Shown: in pieces, positions 10,331 to 23,451 of the stretch
Numbering within the stretch: the stretch's first letter is position 1
How the letters are laid out: every line of letters starts with the position of its first letter
From: Larix kaempferi
Taxonomy: Eukaryota; Streptophyta; Pinopsida; Pinales; Pinaceae
DNA length: 64,000 nt
Assembly (NCBI GenBank): GCA_027924585.1
Contig: BSBM01000461.1
Coordinates: 7,086,001-7,150,000 of the forward strand
Direction of reading: 5' to 3'
The notes under the pieces: generated by a model
The model's database searches: none
Told to the model about the DNA's origin: nothing
What the model saw: only the letters and a program-made list of their open reading frames with translations
Position numbers and translations under genes: made by a program

Positions 10331-11895
10331 CCAAATTTATGAAGAAGCAAGAGTAACATTTAAACACGGGGGGTTCACTAGAGAGGCAATATCATATCAC
10401 GTCCATTCATATTGGGGGTTTGAATACTCTTAAAAACCTCAAAAATATATTGCCCCATATTAAGGGGTCAAGGGGGGGTTTTTAATTTGACATAGTAATA
10501 TAAATATTGGGGGTTATTTTATTTGGGTGGGCTGAGGAATAAACTCTGAATCATGGGATGGATTCATACCTCCAAATCATGGGCTCAATTCATACCTATC
10601 TAAAACTTAAGGATCCTGCATTTTTATTTGATATTGCTTATGATCCTAAGTTTTGCATAAATATGATAATAATGTACCAATGATAATATCGATGGAAGTC
10701 TCTTCGGATTATTGGCCTTGATCCATACTCATTTAATAGCTTATGTAGGCTTGGTTTGAATTGATGTTATATTGTTTTTCATATTTAAGTTAAGAGATGT
10801 AGCTAATTGGGAGTTCCAGAGTTGAACAACTGTATTGTATTTTCTGTAGGCATTCTAGTAAAAGATCTAACTCTTAATTTTTTAGATTGGGGTTTAGGTG
10901 GGTATTGATATTCAATCAAACCTTGCTCCATGAAAACCCAGAAAAGTGAGATCAATCTTTCTTGGCTCATTGGAACCAAGAAAAGTTAGATCAATCTTTC
11001 TTGACCAATTATTTCTTTCAACGCTTTGTATTCTTGTTTAACATGTTCGCATTGCCAGTTAGGAATAGTTGTTAGATTGAGTTGTATTTGGCACATTCAT
11101 AATTGTAATTTCAATTCTTATATGCAAGTCATCTATCTTAATATTGTATTGAAACTGACATGAACATAGGTGAAAATCTTAATCTTTATTTACATACCCT
11201 ATGTGTTATCGTTACCATGAAATGGTATCATATAAGTTTCACCATTTGTGTATCTTTATAACTATTCCATGCTTGAAACCTAACAATGGAGATTTTCTCC
11301 CCTCCAATAAAGATTAAAAAAAAAACTAGATATAACCCAAGAAAAGGTAACTAAATGTTGTTAATTCCCTTGATTGCAAGAATAAATGTAGAGGAAGTGG
11401 AGGAAATTCATTGCATCTTGTGAGTGACCCAAATCCAACCTATGCACATGATCATATGGTGTTATTGGAAAGTAAGAGAAATTTTGCTATGTTCATTTGG
11501 GTTCAAACATCAATGATGTTTTTTTTATAGGAATGTAGGGGAGTCCATCCACGAAAAGGTTTCATTTTTGAATTTTTATGGAGTTTAATTTATTAATATT
11601 AGAGAAAATACGATCTGTCTATGACTATACTTATATTTACATGATATAAAATTGGTAGATTGGAAAATTATGGTGTGAAACATCTGCAATTCTCATCTTT
11701 TCTAAGCATTGTACTAACTATTGGACTATCATCCTTTTACATTCTTTGTAATGTTTATTTCTTGACTGGGTTTCCTTTTACGCACTTTCCTTCCCAATAC
11801 TTATTCTTTAGGTCTTCCACTATCCAACACTACAAATTGATCAACCACCCTTAAAATCTTGGTGGGAGTTAGGGCTCTTGTTTGTTACAACTTGA
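10331..11895. other. Unassigned AT-rich stretch
   Basis: I see no coding frame with family features. It holds short runs of G (GGGGGGTTTTTAA near 10475), a local direct repeat of AGATCAATCTTTCTTG (near 10950 and 10990), and a poly-A run near 11315. A primer-site-like TGGTATCATA near 11223 has no LTR beside it. Confidence 0.5.
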
Positions 11896-11900
11896 TAATA

Positions 11901-14900
11901 TGTAACAACCCAAAAATCACTAAAAGTTAAAACTTTAAAAAAAAACATTAAATGCTTAAATGCTACTTGCGGAATTAACGAGCTTTAACAAAACTTCTAA
12001 TGCAGTACTACACCTAAAATAAAATGTAAACTTAAACATATGACGTCTGCAAATTTATAAAATAACATAGATAAAAGATAAATACTTTCTCATGTGTTAA
12101 GGGTCTGTTAACTAAATGTTGATGATTTCGTTGTTTGTTTTCTGAAGGAGTTCCTACCAGGTGCTCTTGGGTTTACTTAGCTTGACAGCTAAAGCATTAG
12201 GACTGTTTCTTTCTTTCACAGATCTGCAGGTAAAAGTTAAGATATTTTCAGTCATTCAAGCACTCTGTGTGCTTCAGCTAGTCGTCTTTATAAATAGAAA
12301 TGATTACGTACTGCCACGCATGAAGGTGATGCCGGTAAGAACTTAAAGTTTTGTTTTTAACACTTAGCTATTTATATTCTGCTGTATGAAATGGGGATGA
12401 AGATACCTAGTACTAACCCTTATTTGTAAATGAATTGAAAAGGTAAAAATACTGCTAACTCTACCAAACAGTGAATTGAAATGAGTAAGAAAATATGAGA
12501 TCCTCCCAACCTGAACAAGTTAGTGACTACTGAGACAAATAAATTCTCAAACATTTAGGACAAATCATCCTGTTAAGAAATGACAATACCATTAAGATGA
12601 CATTACCATCCTTATAATATTGTAACACTTCGATTCACATCTGATAACTAACACAACATGTAACTATATCATAAAGTTTAATTTCCTCTTAGTACTATAA
12701 TAGGTCTACGATGCAACGTGATGGCCTTCTATAACTACATAACAATTATCACATGTACCTAAATACTACTAACTTTGCATTTATGGAAACTAATACTTAC
12801 ACCTGTATAGACTAAACATCAAAACGTTGCCAAAAGGACACAAAGGAAAATTCCTATAATAACTTACAAAAGTGTGCAATTACTATACCCTACTTAAAGG
12901 ATGTATTATTACTTGAGTATGAAAATGTAATTTTAATGTTATGATAAACATTCATTTTGCACTATATTATTTACTAAAATGTAAATACATATTATTTATA
13001 AATATGTAACCTATCTACTATTTAAAAGTATTATCCAACCTTTTGAATTTCCATATAAACAAAATCATGTATTATAATGAGCATGTAAAATAGAAATCTT
13101 ATATAAACAAAAGTCATTTAATATAATAAACATATATTTCATATGTCACTGTAAACACGAAAATCATATAATATGTTAAACATATATTATGACAAGAAAT
13201 CTTGTATAATGTCACGTCAAATAAATGCCTAGCTACTTAAGCGCTAAGGTTTGGGACTTTAATGAATATGAAATAGTTCACAATCCATCCAGGATCATAA
13301 TAATATACTAAACATTGGGTTAAAACATTATGATATGCAAATACATATAACATTTAACGTTGCCTCGATGATGACTTGGAAATTATGAAATAAATAACAC
13401 CCCATCGTGAACATAGTTATTTTGAGACCGTGGAATATAACACATTCTATTTAAATGCTAATTTATGTTACTATGTCAGAACATTACAATAAAACGCAAA
13501 TAAAGTTTAATGTGAATATACTATGTAATGTTGCGATAGCCCTCGGCATACAATATGGAAATGTAACGTGTGAATGCAACGTTTAAGGGTTGGTTGGAGT
13601 TAATAAATGCGATGCTGAAATTGTTTTAATACTCCTGCAGGCGTCGTCCGACGAAGTGATATGAGATCTATCAACATTAATATCTGACTGCACCACCTCA
13701 TGGCTTGATGCGTTGGCTTGTTCGGAATTAACTCCACGCAATGGCCATTGGAGGGATTGGTATGCTCCTGTCGAGCTGTAGCTTGTTCTTAGTCGACGTG
13801 GCTTCCAATTGTAATAGTGGTTGGAAATGCGATTAATATGGTGATTGAACGTAACCCCAGCTTTGATAATTGCGTTAATGTGTTGGCACCATCCCCTTCG
13901 TCGATTTGGTTGATGATAGCTAACCCTAAGGGTTTGACTACACTTCTGCTTGTATTTCGCCTTTTGCTCAAATGGAACCTGTTTCTCCGGGGAGAGGGGC
14001 CGATAGGCCGCTGAATTGAAGGTTCGAGCCTGTAACTATTTTCTGGTATCTCTGTGCTTCGGCACTTTCATTTTAATGGCGTGAAACTGGTGGTCGGTGT
14101 AGCTAGGTCCATCGTTGGAAGGTGATACTACTCTGTGTTGATAGTTGTTTGATTTAAGCGTGGAGGATAATGAACCTTGAGTTCTTGTGAAAGTTTCCTG
14201 GTTCGAGCGTGGATGGTGATGAACTCTGCATTGTGAGGTTTACAAGAATTGAATCGTCGACCGTATTGCAGCTCTGAGTGGGCGTTTGTTACGTTGTGAG
14301 GAAGACCCTCTACTTCACGCCAGGGATCAAATTTGGTTACTACTATGGCGATGGTATCGTTCCCCGAAGGTAAACTCTCTTAAATTTGTTTTCTTATTGT
14401 AATAAAACTTGGTTGTTCACCTTCGAATACATTTCGCTGGGCAAACTTAAACCCTCGTCTTTCTTATTAAAATATCTTGGCAGGTAAACTTTAGCGCCGT
14501 GGGAGTTTTAAGGAAATGTCGACAGATATCGAGTATTAACCGGTAAGCCCTGGTGGCAAACCCTTTTGTAGAACCTCTGGCAAATGCAGACAACAGTGGA
14601 GTTATAACATATGTCGATTTCTTACTATCATTGGTCTTTAATAGACTTGTGTCTAGACTTTGAGTCTTTAAAAAGGTGCCTTCGGCTACTTGGGTTAACG
14701 TTTAAGTTTGAATGTTTGAGATTTTGTTTTAGTTCTATCTTTGAACTAGCAATGTAGCTCCGCTGAGGTTTCGATTCTCATTTAAGTTTTGACAAATAAA
14801 TACTATTGTTCGATTTTCAAAACAATGTTTATGTTCGCTTTGGTTTTTCCGTTCTAGAATTGTTCTGGGCAATGTAGGTTAACCGATGAGAGTTCAATCC

Positions 14901-16609
14901 TCGATCGGGTTTCGAAAAGAGCAAAACTAGTTCTATAATACAATGGTTGATGTTTGTTTTTGATGGGTTCGACCTAGGGTAAAGTCTGTAACTAAAATAG
15001 TTAAAATCCTGTGTATAAAAGTAAATGTGGGACTATCTCTGTCATCGTTTTTGTTTGTAAATAAAATCTAACTGTGCAATCTTATAACAAATTTATAGTA
15101 AAATCTGTACGTTTTGATATAAGTAGAAGAAATAGAAAAAGAGTGAAGTACTTAGATAACTTGATATATTTTTATGGATGGGGGGTATCGCCCTTGGTCG
15201 TTGGACCAAAGCGATCACTATGCTATAGTTTTATGTATTGTAACAGAAAATAATCATTTGCTAGATGTGTCGATACAAGGGTTTTATGAAATGGTGAAAA
15301 TAAAGTTTTAGGGTTTTTGGTACGATAACAAATAATAATAAAAAATAGCAGAAGTAGATAAACAAAATGTATTTGTTTTTGCAATCATTTTTCAATGAAA
15401 ATAGTAAACTTTCTATGAGCTTGAATGTGAAATATATAGAAGGCAAGAACTTCTGATTTTCAGTTTGAAATATAGAATTTAGAACTGTACTGCATTATTA
15501 TGAAATTTGTTTGATAAAATATGAAACAGAGGTGATTTCTTATCTAAATATACTAATCCATCTGACTATTTATAGTAGGAAAACTTTTAAGAAAAATAAA
15601 CAGAAATTATTTTCTTCTCATCAATCCTGGCAAATTGCCTATCATAACTATCTATCTTGATTTGTCTCTGTACTAGAGTACGATGTTGTTCCTTTTTGCA
15701 TGGGGAAAATTGCAGAGATCATTTATTTCATTCATAATTTCTATTCATACTTTTAACTTAAATCGGAAACTAAAGTAGAGGTATATAAATCAGAATACAT
15801 TCTGTAAATTAAATACTGATAAATAATACAGAATTAACTATTTTAACAGTAGATAAACAATTAGAACTTGTAGATGATGATAGGCCCGACAAACACCCAA
15901 GGAGGCATGTTCCTCCCAACCTACTTCAGAAGAAGCAACTCAATTGATTACTTCTAATGAACCCCCGAGCCTGATTACTGATCCAGTAAGTGGGTGGAAT
16001 TTGTGTAGAAGCAAGGCACTCAAAAATACATTCTCCACTCAGTATCAACCTCCTGAACTAAAAATTCCTTCTCCACTCAGCATCAACCTCCTGAACTCAA
16101 TAAGAGTTTGGCAGACTCACAACATGATCAACAACAGCATATCCCCTCATCAAATCTCTTGGGTGCAAACACAGCAAAACCCCAAGGTAAATTTCCTCGT
16201 CAGGAAAAGTGATGAACCTTAGTTCAATATTTGATGGCTATTATATAGACTGCCTAGGTCTTTTAGTGGTCAATTTGGAATAAATGAGCCTCAAGCTCCA
16301 GTCCCATCTTTCAGGGCACTATGACCACATTTCAAGGGAGTTGTCCCATACCAACAGCTAGTTAGTTGCATCATGATGCTGCCACTTGTCCATTGCCTTC
16401 TACCCCAAATTCCATTCCACCTAGTGGATCAGTAACCACTCTTTCAACAGTCCTCTTAGGTGTTTGTCTCCTATTTTATTTATTAAATAATAATATATTG
16501 TGCAAATTACAGTCAATCCTTGGATACCTATCCAAAATAAACTTTACAATAAAAGTTATCATAATGTTTCTTAACACAAAATGTTTTCGAGCTTAAAGGG
16601 TATGTTACA
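11901..16609 (-). mobile_element. Solo LTR of the gypsy A/B family (4.7 kb)
   Basis: Plus-strand ends are TGTAACAACCC and GGGTATGTTACA. The five bases on both sides are TAATA (11896-11900 and 16610-16614), a clean target duplication, so this is a single LTR left after recombination between the two LTRs of a full element. No primer site or purine tract adjoins it. On the minus strand it aligns with the gypsy B LTR: GGAGACAAACACC near 16475, CCACTAGGTGGAATGGAA near 16425, GGGACAACT near 16340, CCTAGGCAG near 16250, and CATCGTACTCTAGTA near 15680. It holds no gene. The short ORFs inside (for example 13789-14014) have no recognisable domains. Confidence 0.92.
12177..12192 (-). other. Conserved LTR hairpin, copy 2
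   Basis: TTAGCT-TGAC-AGCTAA: 6-bp stem, 4-base loop, in the same block as copies 1 and 3 and about 280 bases from the 3' end of the solo LTR. Confidence 0.6.
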
Positions 16610-16614
16610 TAATA

Positions 16615-17440
16615 TGATATAAAGGGGGTATTAAAAATGGCTTGATAAAAATGGATACATACAATATCTCGTGAAACTAGGGGTTTTCTTAATTGGAAAG
16701 GCATATTGGGAAGGGGGTTCAACAATTAAATTTTAGGAGGAAATTTCCAATATTTAGTGAAATTAGGGATATTCTTTAATATCATGCGAACGATCGTGCT
16801 ATGTAACAAGTTTACTAAGTGAACCCCTCGTGCATTTAAATCCCTGGCCAAGATCAGGTTGTCATTACTATATCTTTTGATTTTGTTAAGGTGAATGAAA
16901 CTGATGAGTTTAAAAATCATTTACTTAAAAATCAAAAGTTAATAGTTTCCAAAGAATAGTTCCATTATTATCATTATTACTATTATTATTATTCCCTGCC
17001 AAGACAGGGATATATACTTTTCGTTGGGAAGTCAAACTCTTTTGACTTTTATTAATTTGCTTTGGCTGAACCACGACCTCATTGACATAGAAAGGCCCTC
17101 TTAAATTCTATATTTTTATATTTTTTATGTTTCTATATTAAAAAAATGGGAGAAAATAGACGATCCCCTTTCTGTTTTTTCCATTTTTAAAATGTAAATG
17201 ATTCAAGATCATACCTTGCTACATTCCCTACACTTGGAAGGCCACAAATTTTGTGTCAAACTGCTCAACCTGAATTACAAATGAGACGTCCCTCCACCAT
17301 TAAAGTTTCTGGCAGGACCAAATTCCACAATCTTAAAAAACTTAAAAACACAGCTTTGACTTTAACCAATTCGTCATTCACAGTGTTAATTTTCAAACAT
17401 AATTGTAAAAATATTTGCATGGACAGATGCCGTAAGTAAA
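16615..17440. other. Non-coding stretch with ATT microsatellite
   Basis: It lies between the solo LTR and the chromomethylase-like fragment. An imperfect ATT repeat lies at about 16963-16994. The part next to 17450 would be intron of the fragment to its right. No further exon of that gene is seen here. Confidence 0.5.
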
Positions 17441-17453
17441 CATTCGAATTTAC

Positions 17454-18062
17454 CTTGGAAGGACAACGATGAGGCCATCTACGCATCGCTTCAGACTTGT
17501 TGAAGGGATCTCCAGATAAATGACATGCAGTAGTCTTCTTTAGGTGCTTCTTCCTCAAATCAGATGAATTCACATTCTCATTACTAGGTTTGGAGTCCTT
17601 TAAGACCTTTACTTGGAATTTGGTCGCTATAGAGTCATATCCACTTCCACTTCTATTTATAGTTACAGTTTATTTGGAGCCCTTCTGTTCTTCTTCTCAT
17701 CTTCTCTGCTCCGCTTCTTGCTAGTTCTATTTTTAGAATCAGATTCATCCAAATCTATGATTTCTTCATCTTCCGGCTTCCTTCCCTTGACCCTGACCTT
17801 ACGATCATGGGAACCTATGGTCCTGCTCCTGACTGTGGTCAGGTAGAAAGAACCACGAGTCCTCATTTTTCCATAATCTTGAAATTATTCCATCTAATTG
17901 CAAATGCATATTAAAGAGAAAAACAAGTTTGCAACATGCAAGTGAGGAAAACTTAATCATATAAAGCAGGATTTAGATTTGCAATTAAAATTTTCGATTG
18001 GAAGACTTACCAGCTTCATTTTCCATGTTATGATTAGAGTTGGATTCGCTGCATTCACCTCC
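17454..18062 (-). pseudogene. Chromomethylase-like gene fragment, two 5' exons (broken)
   Basis: Two minus-strand exons can be read. Exon 1 (about 18062-18011) ends SNHNMENEA with donor GTAAGT at 18010. Exon 2 starts at 17877 after TTTCAAG and continues in phase: DYGKMRTRGSFYLTTVRSR, then a Lys/Glu/Asp-rich stretch (IIDLDESDSK, KKRSREDEKK). After a frameshift around 17665 it reads LSGDPFNKSEAMRRWPHRC and ends PSK with donor GTAAAT at 17453. The pattern GDPxxxxEAxxRWPHRY just after a charged N-terminus is what I know from plant chromomethylases, which maintain CHG methylation. None of the catalytic motifs is present, so this rests on one motif. Splice phase agreement shows it derives from a real gene. 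The copia element landed about 70 bases upstream of exon 1. Confidence 0.45.
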
Positions 18063-18138
18063 TTAAAGTACAATTTGAAAAAAAATGGGTCTTCAGCACC
18101 CCGTCTAGTTCCATAGCCAATAAAGTACATGGGTTCAC

Positions 18139-18548
18139 TGTTAGCTAAAACTTTCGATTGTGAAAATGCGGAATAAAACTATTAAACAGAATCGAAATAA
18201 GAATACCAAATAGATCATACCTCCATCCATTGATGCTACTTGACTTGCTGTAGAAGATTTCCCTGTTCCACACAAGCTTTTGCTTCCTGTACGGCACTTC
18301 CAAGCTCTGATTTCTCTTTCTTGATGGTGTAAAACTGAAGGGGATTGAGTTAGCGAGTTTGGGGACCAAACAGAAGTCTTTATAGCCCAGCTTCCATCAA
18401 GCTTCTATTGGATATGTGTCAATTGTTCCACAGAACAAGGTAGAGAACCGTTGAGGGAGTTATGGACCATTCCCGAAGCTCTCAACGAGAAATCAGTTAT
18501 TTCCTTAATTAGTTGAAGAGTTGTCAATAATAGTTAAGAGAGCTTACA
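18139..18548 (-). repeat. Copia 3' LTR
   Basis: Plus-strand ends TGTTAGCTAAAAC and GAGAGCTTACA. It is 410 bp and pairs with 34301-34711. Short for an LTR, as is usual for copia. Confidence 0.95.
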
Positions 18549-18563
18549 TTCTCCCACTTGGTC
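18549..18563 (-). other. Copia polypurine tract
   Basis: Minus strand CCAAGTGGGAGAA lies directly before the 3' LTR, the usual copia form AAGTGGGAGA. It primes second-strand DNA. Confidence 0.85.
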
Positions 18564-18862
18564 CATACTTCCAAACTTAATGTCTCATCTTAAAACCTAT
18601 TGACAATCTGTATTAAGTAATAGATATAAGAATCATGGCGATAAGTCCTCTTATGACAAGTATTACCTTCCATGTATTACTATGTATTTATTGCTATTTT
18701 AATTTATGTGGCAACAATTTCTTAATGAATAAACCTTATGTTTATTCTTGGTCCTCATAGATGAATTTCCTCAAATTAAATTAAGGTGCACATATGTATG
18801 AGAAAAAACAACACAGTAATTAAGAATTTCATTAAAAATAACATTGTCCATACAATGAGAAA

Positions 18863-21800
18863 CTACATAATGGAACCAAGTCCCATATTCATTACATGAT
18901 CCTTGAATTTAAACGGTGGCATGCCCTTAGTCAAAGGATCAGCAATAATAAACTCAGTGTTGACGTGCTCAATGACCACTTTCTTTTCTTTAACACGTTC
19001 CCTTATGGATAAATACTTAATGTCGATGTGTTTATTTTGACTCCCACTTTGGTTGTTTTTAGCCATAAAAACAACAGCTAAATTGTCGCAATACATTCTC
19101 AATGGCTTAGAGATAGAATCCATAATTCAAAGCCCAGAAATGAAACTCTTAAGCCATACACCATGTAAAGTAGCCTCAAAACAAGAGACGAACTCGGCTT
19201 CCATAGTGGAAGTAGCAATCAAGGTCTTCTTGTCACTCCTCCATGATACATCTCCACCGGCCATCATAAAAATGTATCCTGATGTTGATTTGCGTGAATC
19301 AACACATCCAGCAAAGTCAGAATCTAAGTAGCCAATTACTTCCAAATTGTCCGTCCGTCTATACATAAGCATGTAGTCTTTAGTTCCTTGAAGATACCTC
19401 ATTACTTTCTTTGCAGCTCTCCAGTGGTCTATACCTGGATTACTCTATTATCGTCCCAACATTCCCACAACAAATGCAATGTCAGGTCTTGTGCAAACCT
19501 GAGCATACATTAGGCTTCCGACAGCAGAAGCATATGGAATGTTCTTCATTTGTTCCTTTTCAAGGTCGTTCTTCGGGCATTGGTTCAAATTGAACCTATA
19601 ACCCTTCACAATGGGAGCTATACTTGGTGAACAATCCTTCATCCGAAATCTCTCTAAACTTTTATTAATATAGGTTTCTTGAGACAGACCCAAGATGCCT
19701 CGAAATCTGTCTCTATGGATCTTAATGCCAATGACATAAGATGACTCACCCATATCCTTCATATCAAAATTTTTAGAGAGAAATTGTTTCACCTTATGCA
19801 GCAAACCCTTATCATTGGTTGCCAACAAAATGCCATCTACATATAAAACAAGAAAACAAATTTTACTCCCACTTGCTATCAGGTATATACATTGATCCAT
19901 AATGTTTTCTACAAAACTGAAAGAAGAAATTACATTATGAAATTTCAAATACCATTGGCGGGATGCTTGTTTTAAACCATATAAGGATTTCTTAAGCTTG
20001 CAAACCAATTGCTCACCATCACTAGAGGGGAATCCTTCACGTTGTTTCATGTAAACCTCCTCCTCTAGATCTCCATTTAGAAAATCCGTTTTCACATCCA
20101 TTTGATGCAACTCCAAGTCGAAATGGGCTACTAATGCCATAATAATGCGCAAGGAATCTTTCTTAGATACAGGAGAGAAAGTCTCCGTGTAGTCGATTCC
20201 TTCTTTCTGAGTGAATCCTTTAGCAAAAAGTCTAGACTTGTATCTCTCAATGTTTCCCAATGAGTCTTTCTTTGTCTTAAAGACCCATTTACATCCAATG
20301 TCTTTTACACCATTAGGCAGCTCAACAAGATCCCAGACTTCGTTACTCTTTATAGAATTCATCTCTTCCTTCATGGCATCGTACCATAATTCTGATTCTT
20401 TGCAATTCATGGCTTGTGAAAATGACTCGGGATCATTTTCGGCTCCAACGTTATAGTCGTATTCTTGCAGATACACAACATAATCATCAAGAATTGCTGA
20501 TCTCCTTGGTCTAGTAGATCTTCTTAATGTTGTATCACTATCTTCTTGAGAAGTATGTGGTCCAACTCGTTGTTCAAAAGTTCTTGGAAACTCTTGAACT
20601 ACTTGATCTACTAGAATGCCGTCAGCAGCTTGTGGAACTTCAACAATTGGTTGTTCAACACCAGTTTGTACTTGAGGGGTGTTGTGAACAATAACCAATC
20701 TATCACTTGAGGTGGAAGGTTGAGATTCTGAATGATCCTTCTCGGAAACTATGTTCCTGGATAGATCGCTCCCACTGATCAAGTCATTTTCAAGAAATTT
20801 TGCATTTCTTGATTCCACAATCCTAGTGCCGTGAGATGGACAGTAAAATCTGTAACCTTTAGACATTTCAGCATATCCAATGAAATACCCACTAATGATC
20901 GTTGGGTCCAGCTTCTTTTCTTGTGGATTATATATTCTCACTTCAGAGGGGAATCCCCAAACGCGCATATGTCGCAAACTCGGTTTCCAACCTTTCAATA
21001 ATTCAAATGGCGTTTTAGGAACAGCCTTGGTTGGAACTCGGTTTAATATATACACTGTCGTCTGAAGTGCTTCAGTCCACAAGGATTTAGGAAGATTAGA
21101 GCTGCTAAGCATACTCCGCACCATGTCCAATAAAGTTAGGTTTCTTCTTTCTGCTACACCATTCTGGTCAGGTGAATTAGGCATGGTGTATTGGGAAACA
21201 ATCCCTTGCTCTTGAAGAAATTTTGCGAATGGCCCAGGTGCTTGTCCATCTTCTGTGTATCTACCATAATATTCTCCACCTCTATCTGATCTCACGATGT
21301 TAATTTGCTTGTCGCATTGTTTCTCTACTTCAACCTTAAAGATCTTAAAGACATCTAATGCTTCATTCTTATTATGAAGCATGTAGAGATACATATATCG
21401 TGAGTAATCATCTATAAAAGAGATGAAGTATCTCTAACCATGTGAGTCCATGTCTGGACTACATATATCAGTATGTATGATCTCTAATATGTCTGAACTC
21501 CTATTGGCACCTTTCTTCGACTTGTTGATTTGCTTTCCTTTTATGCAATCCACACAAGTCTCAAAATCAGTAAAATCTAGAGCATTAAGTACACCTTCAT
21601 TTACCAATCTTTTAATTCTTTCTATGGAGATATGACCTAGTCTCTGGTGCCATAATTTAGAGGAATTATCATTAATAACACATCTTTTAGCGCCAGTGTT
21701 TACATGCATTGAATCATAAGTGACATTGTTTTGTAAATTAATGCAATAAAGACCATCAGACAAAATACCATTCCCAACATAATCAGATTTATAAAATAAA

Positions 21801-21882
21801 CTGAAAGATATTTCTGAAAAGTTGAAGGAATATCCAAAAGGTACAAGCCTTGAAACTGAAATCAAGTTTCTAGAAAAACTTG
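18863..21882 (-). pseudogene. pol: Copia Pol: GAG-pre-integrase, integrase, RT, RNase H (broken)
   Basis: Minus strand, one frame. The pre-integrase region (LWHQRLGHISIERIKRLVNEG, HHCC-type with CVDCIKGK) lies at 21865-21540. The integrase core has Asp in HTDICSPD, Asp in VRSDRGGEY and Glu in NGVAERRNLT. RT follows (WVFKTKKDSLGNIERYKSR; DVKTDFLNGDLEEEVYM; YGLKQASRQWY), then RNase H (YLDSDFAGC, STMEAEF, NKHIDIKY) to the stop before 18863. The RT active site reads YVDG instead of YVDD, so it lost a catalytic Asp. Stops: TAG at 21434, TAA-TAG near 19446, and TGA at 19127, each explicable from a Gln, Tyr or Arg codon. The 648-codon stretch 21394-19448 is otherwise open. The upstream end is cut by LARD-1. 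Confidence 0.95.
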
Positions 21883-21887
21883 GAACA

Positions 21888-23334
21888 TGTAACGTCCCCT
21901 TCCATCATCAAATGCAAGGAAGGAAACATTAACAACACACCGGGGCTTTTGGCAGACTTAGCCCCAATATTCTTATTCATAAAATACATAACAATTAAAA
22001 ACTTCTGTGTGCAGATTCAACTCAATATAAACACAGCGGAATTAAACATAATAATACACAGAAGCATAGATTCGCATCAGCATATTTATCTCAAGCAATC
22101 AACAGGCAGAGAACTCAATCCCCTGCTTATGCTACTTCATATCGATTTCATTAACATGCAGAATAATCATTCAAATACCACATTGCAGGACACAGATTGT
22201 ATATAATTTAATCCACAAAGAGCACTTATCTCGCAACGCAATATCCAACGACTGGCTACGTGAGAGCAACGTTCCACCCACCCATAGATCTCTGTCCAGC
22301 CTGCATTCTTTCAGCTGAGAGATCACCCCCGAGCTGGGCTGTGTATCCAATAAGGAGGAACTAGATGGCTCACTCACAGTCAGGGTTTCACTCAGACAGC
22401 CATGCTAAGCCAACACACCGTTGGGTTTTTCAAGCATGCAATGGGAAATGGAGGAGGATGCTAGTCCATTGAGCTCAATCCCATAGCCACATACACTTCA
22501 AGCTGGACTCAGCAATCTCATCCTCTATTCATACATCCACAATCGGATTTCTCACAACTCTGCCACGAATAACCCCAAATCCGTCACTGATTTTCTGGGC
22601 TGTTAAAACTGGGTTTTTCCATGGACTTTGGGGTAGCTATTGCTCCCAAATTTTCCCCAAGGTTCATACCAATGGATCCCCCATTGGATTTCACTGTCCA
22701 ATACCAACTATGGGTGTTTTTGGCTCTTCAAAACGTGGGTTCTTTCAAAGTCGCGATTTCTGGTTTTTCATTATGCTGGAAATTCATTTTTGGATGGAAA
22801 ATGGTGCTGGTAAGTTTCACAATGGAATGGGGATGAGGAAGAAGCAACCGCCCATGAGGTAGAGTGGCTTGTGGTACAAGAAAACAGAGCCCATACTCTG
22901 CCATACAAATTTTTGGGCTGCCCATGCTCCATTGAAGCCATGGACTGAAATCCTCAACCACTTCCTTACAACAGAATTAAATGTCATCAAAGAAAGTCAA
23001 ATGGGTTCTCAAGGTGACATATGGCAGCCTATGGTTCAATCCCACAACCCCCTCACCACTCCCTAGTGGATACACGTGGCCCCTTCTCATTCGTTGCCTC
23101 CATAGCCAGTCTTGGAATTTTATATTGCATGATGTTTATTTACATTCTATTACAATTTCCATGGCTTAAGAGCACATGGTCATCAAAATATCAATGCTTG
23201 CCTTTTAAATCAAATTTAGGCTTTCACTTGCGGGGCCTTGGCCTTGAGCTCCATGCTAGGAAAACATACATTACATGTACACATTATTTACATTAAATGT
23301 TAATACATCCTAAGAGTAAGAATGGGGTATTACA
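21888..23334 (-). repeat. LARD-1 3' LTR
   Basis: TGTAACGTCC...GGGGTATTACA, pairing with 30112-31559. Open reading frames occur in it in several frames, but the same frames recur in the other LTR with no domain signal, so none is called. Confidence 0.96.
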
Positions 23335-23349
23335 ATCCCCTCCCCCTTA
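23335..23349 (-). other. LARD-1 polypurine tract
   Basis: Minus strand TAAGGGGGAGGGGAT directly before the 3' LTR. It is clean and purine-only apart from its edges. Confidence 0.9.
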
Positions 23350-23451
23350 GAATAACACCGTCCTCGGTGTTCCAAGACTTAGGCATACATATACAATTTA
23401 CACATGTCCAAAACTTCAAAAACTTTGCAGATCTGCCCTGCATTCTGTTCT

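Noticed and set aside
11215-11235. TGGTATCATA as a primer binding site on the plus strand
   Set aside because: No LTR end lies directly upstream and no element features follow.
14750-14910. tRNA B-box-like text (GGTTTCGATTCTC and GTTCAATCCTC)
   Set aside because: No A box at the right distance. It is a local duplication inside the solo LTR.
22621-23296. Several open frames of 60-90 codons within the LARD-1 LTR, repeated at 30846-31455
   Set aside because: They recur only because both LTRs are the same sequence. No domain, no start context and conflicting frames.
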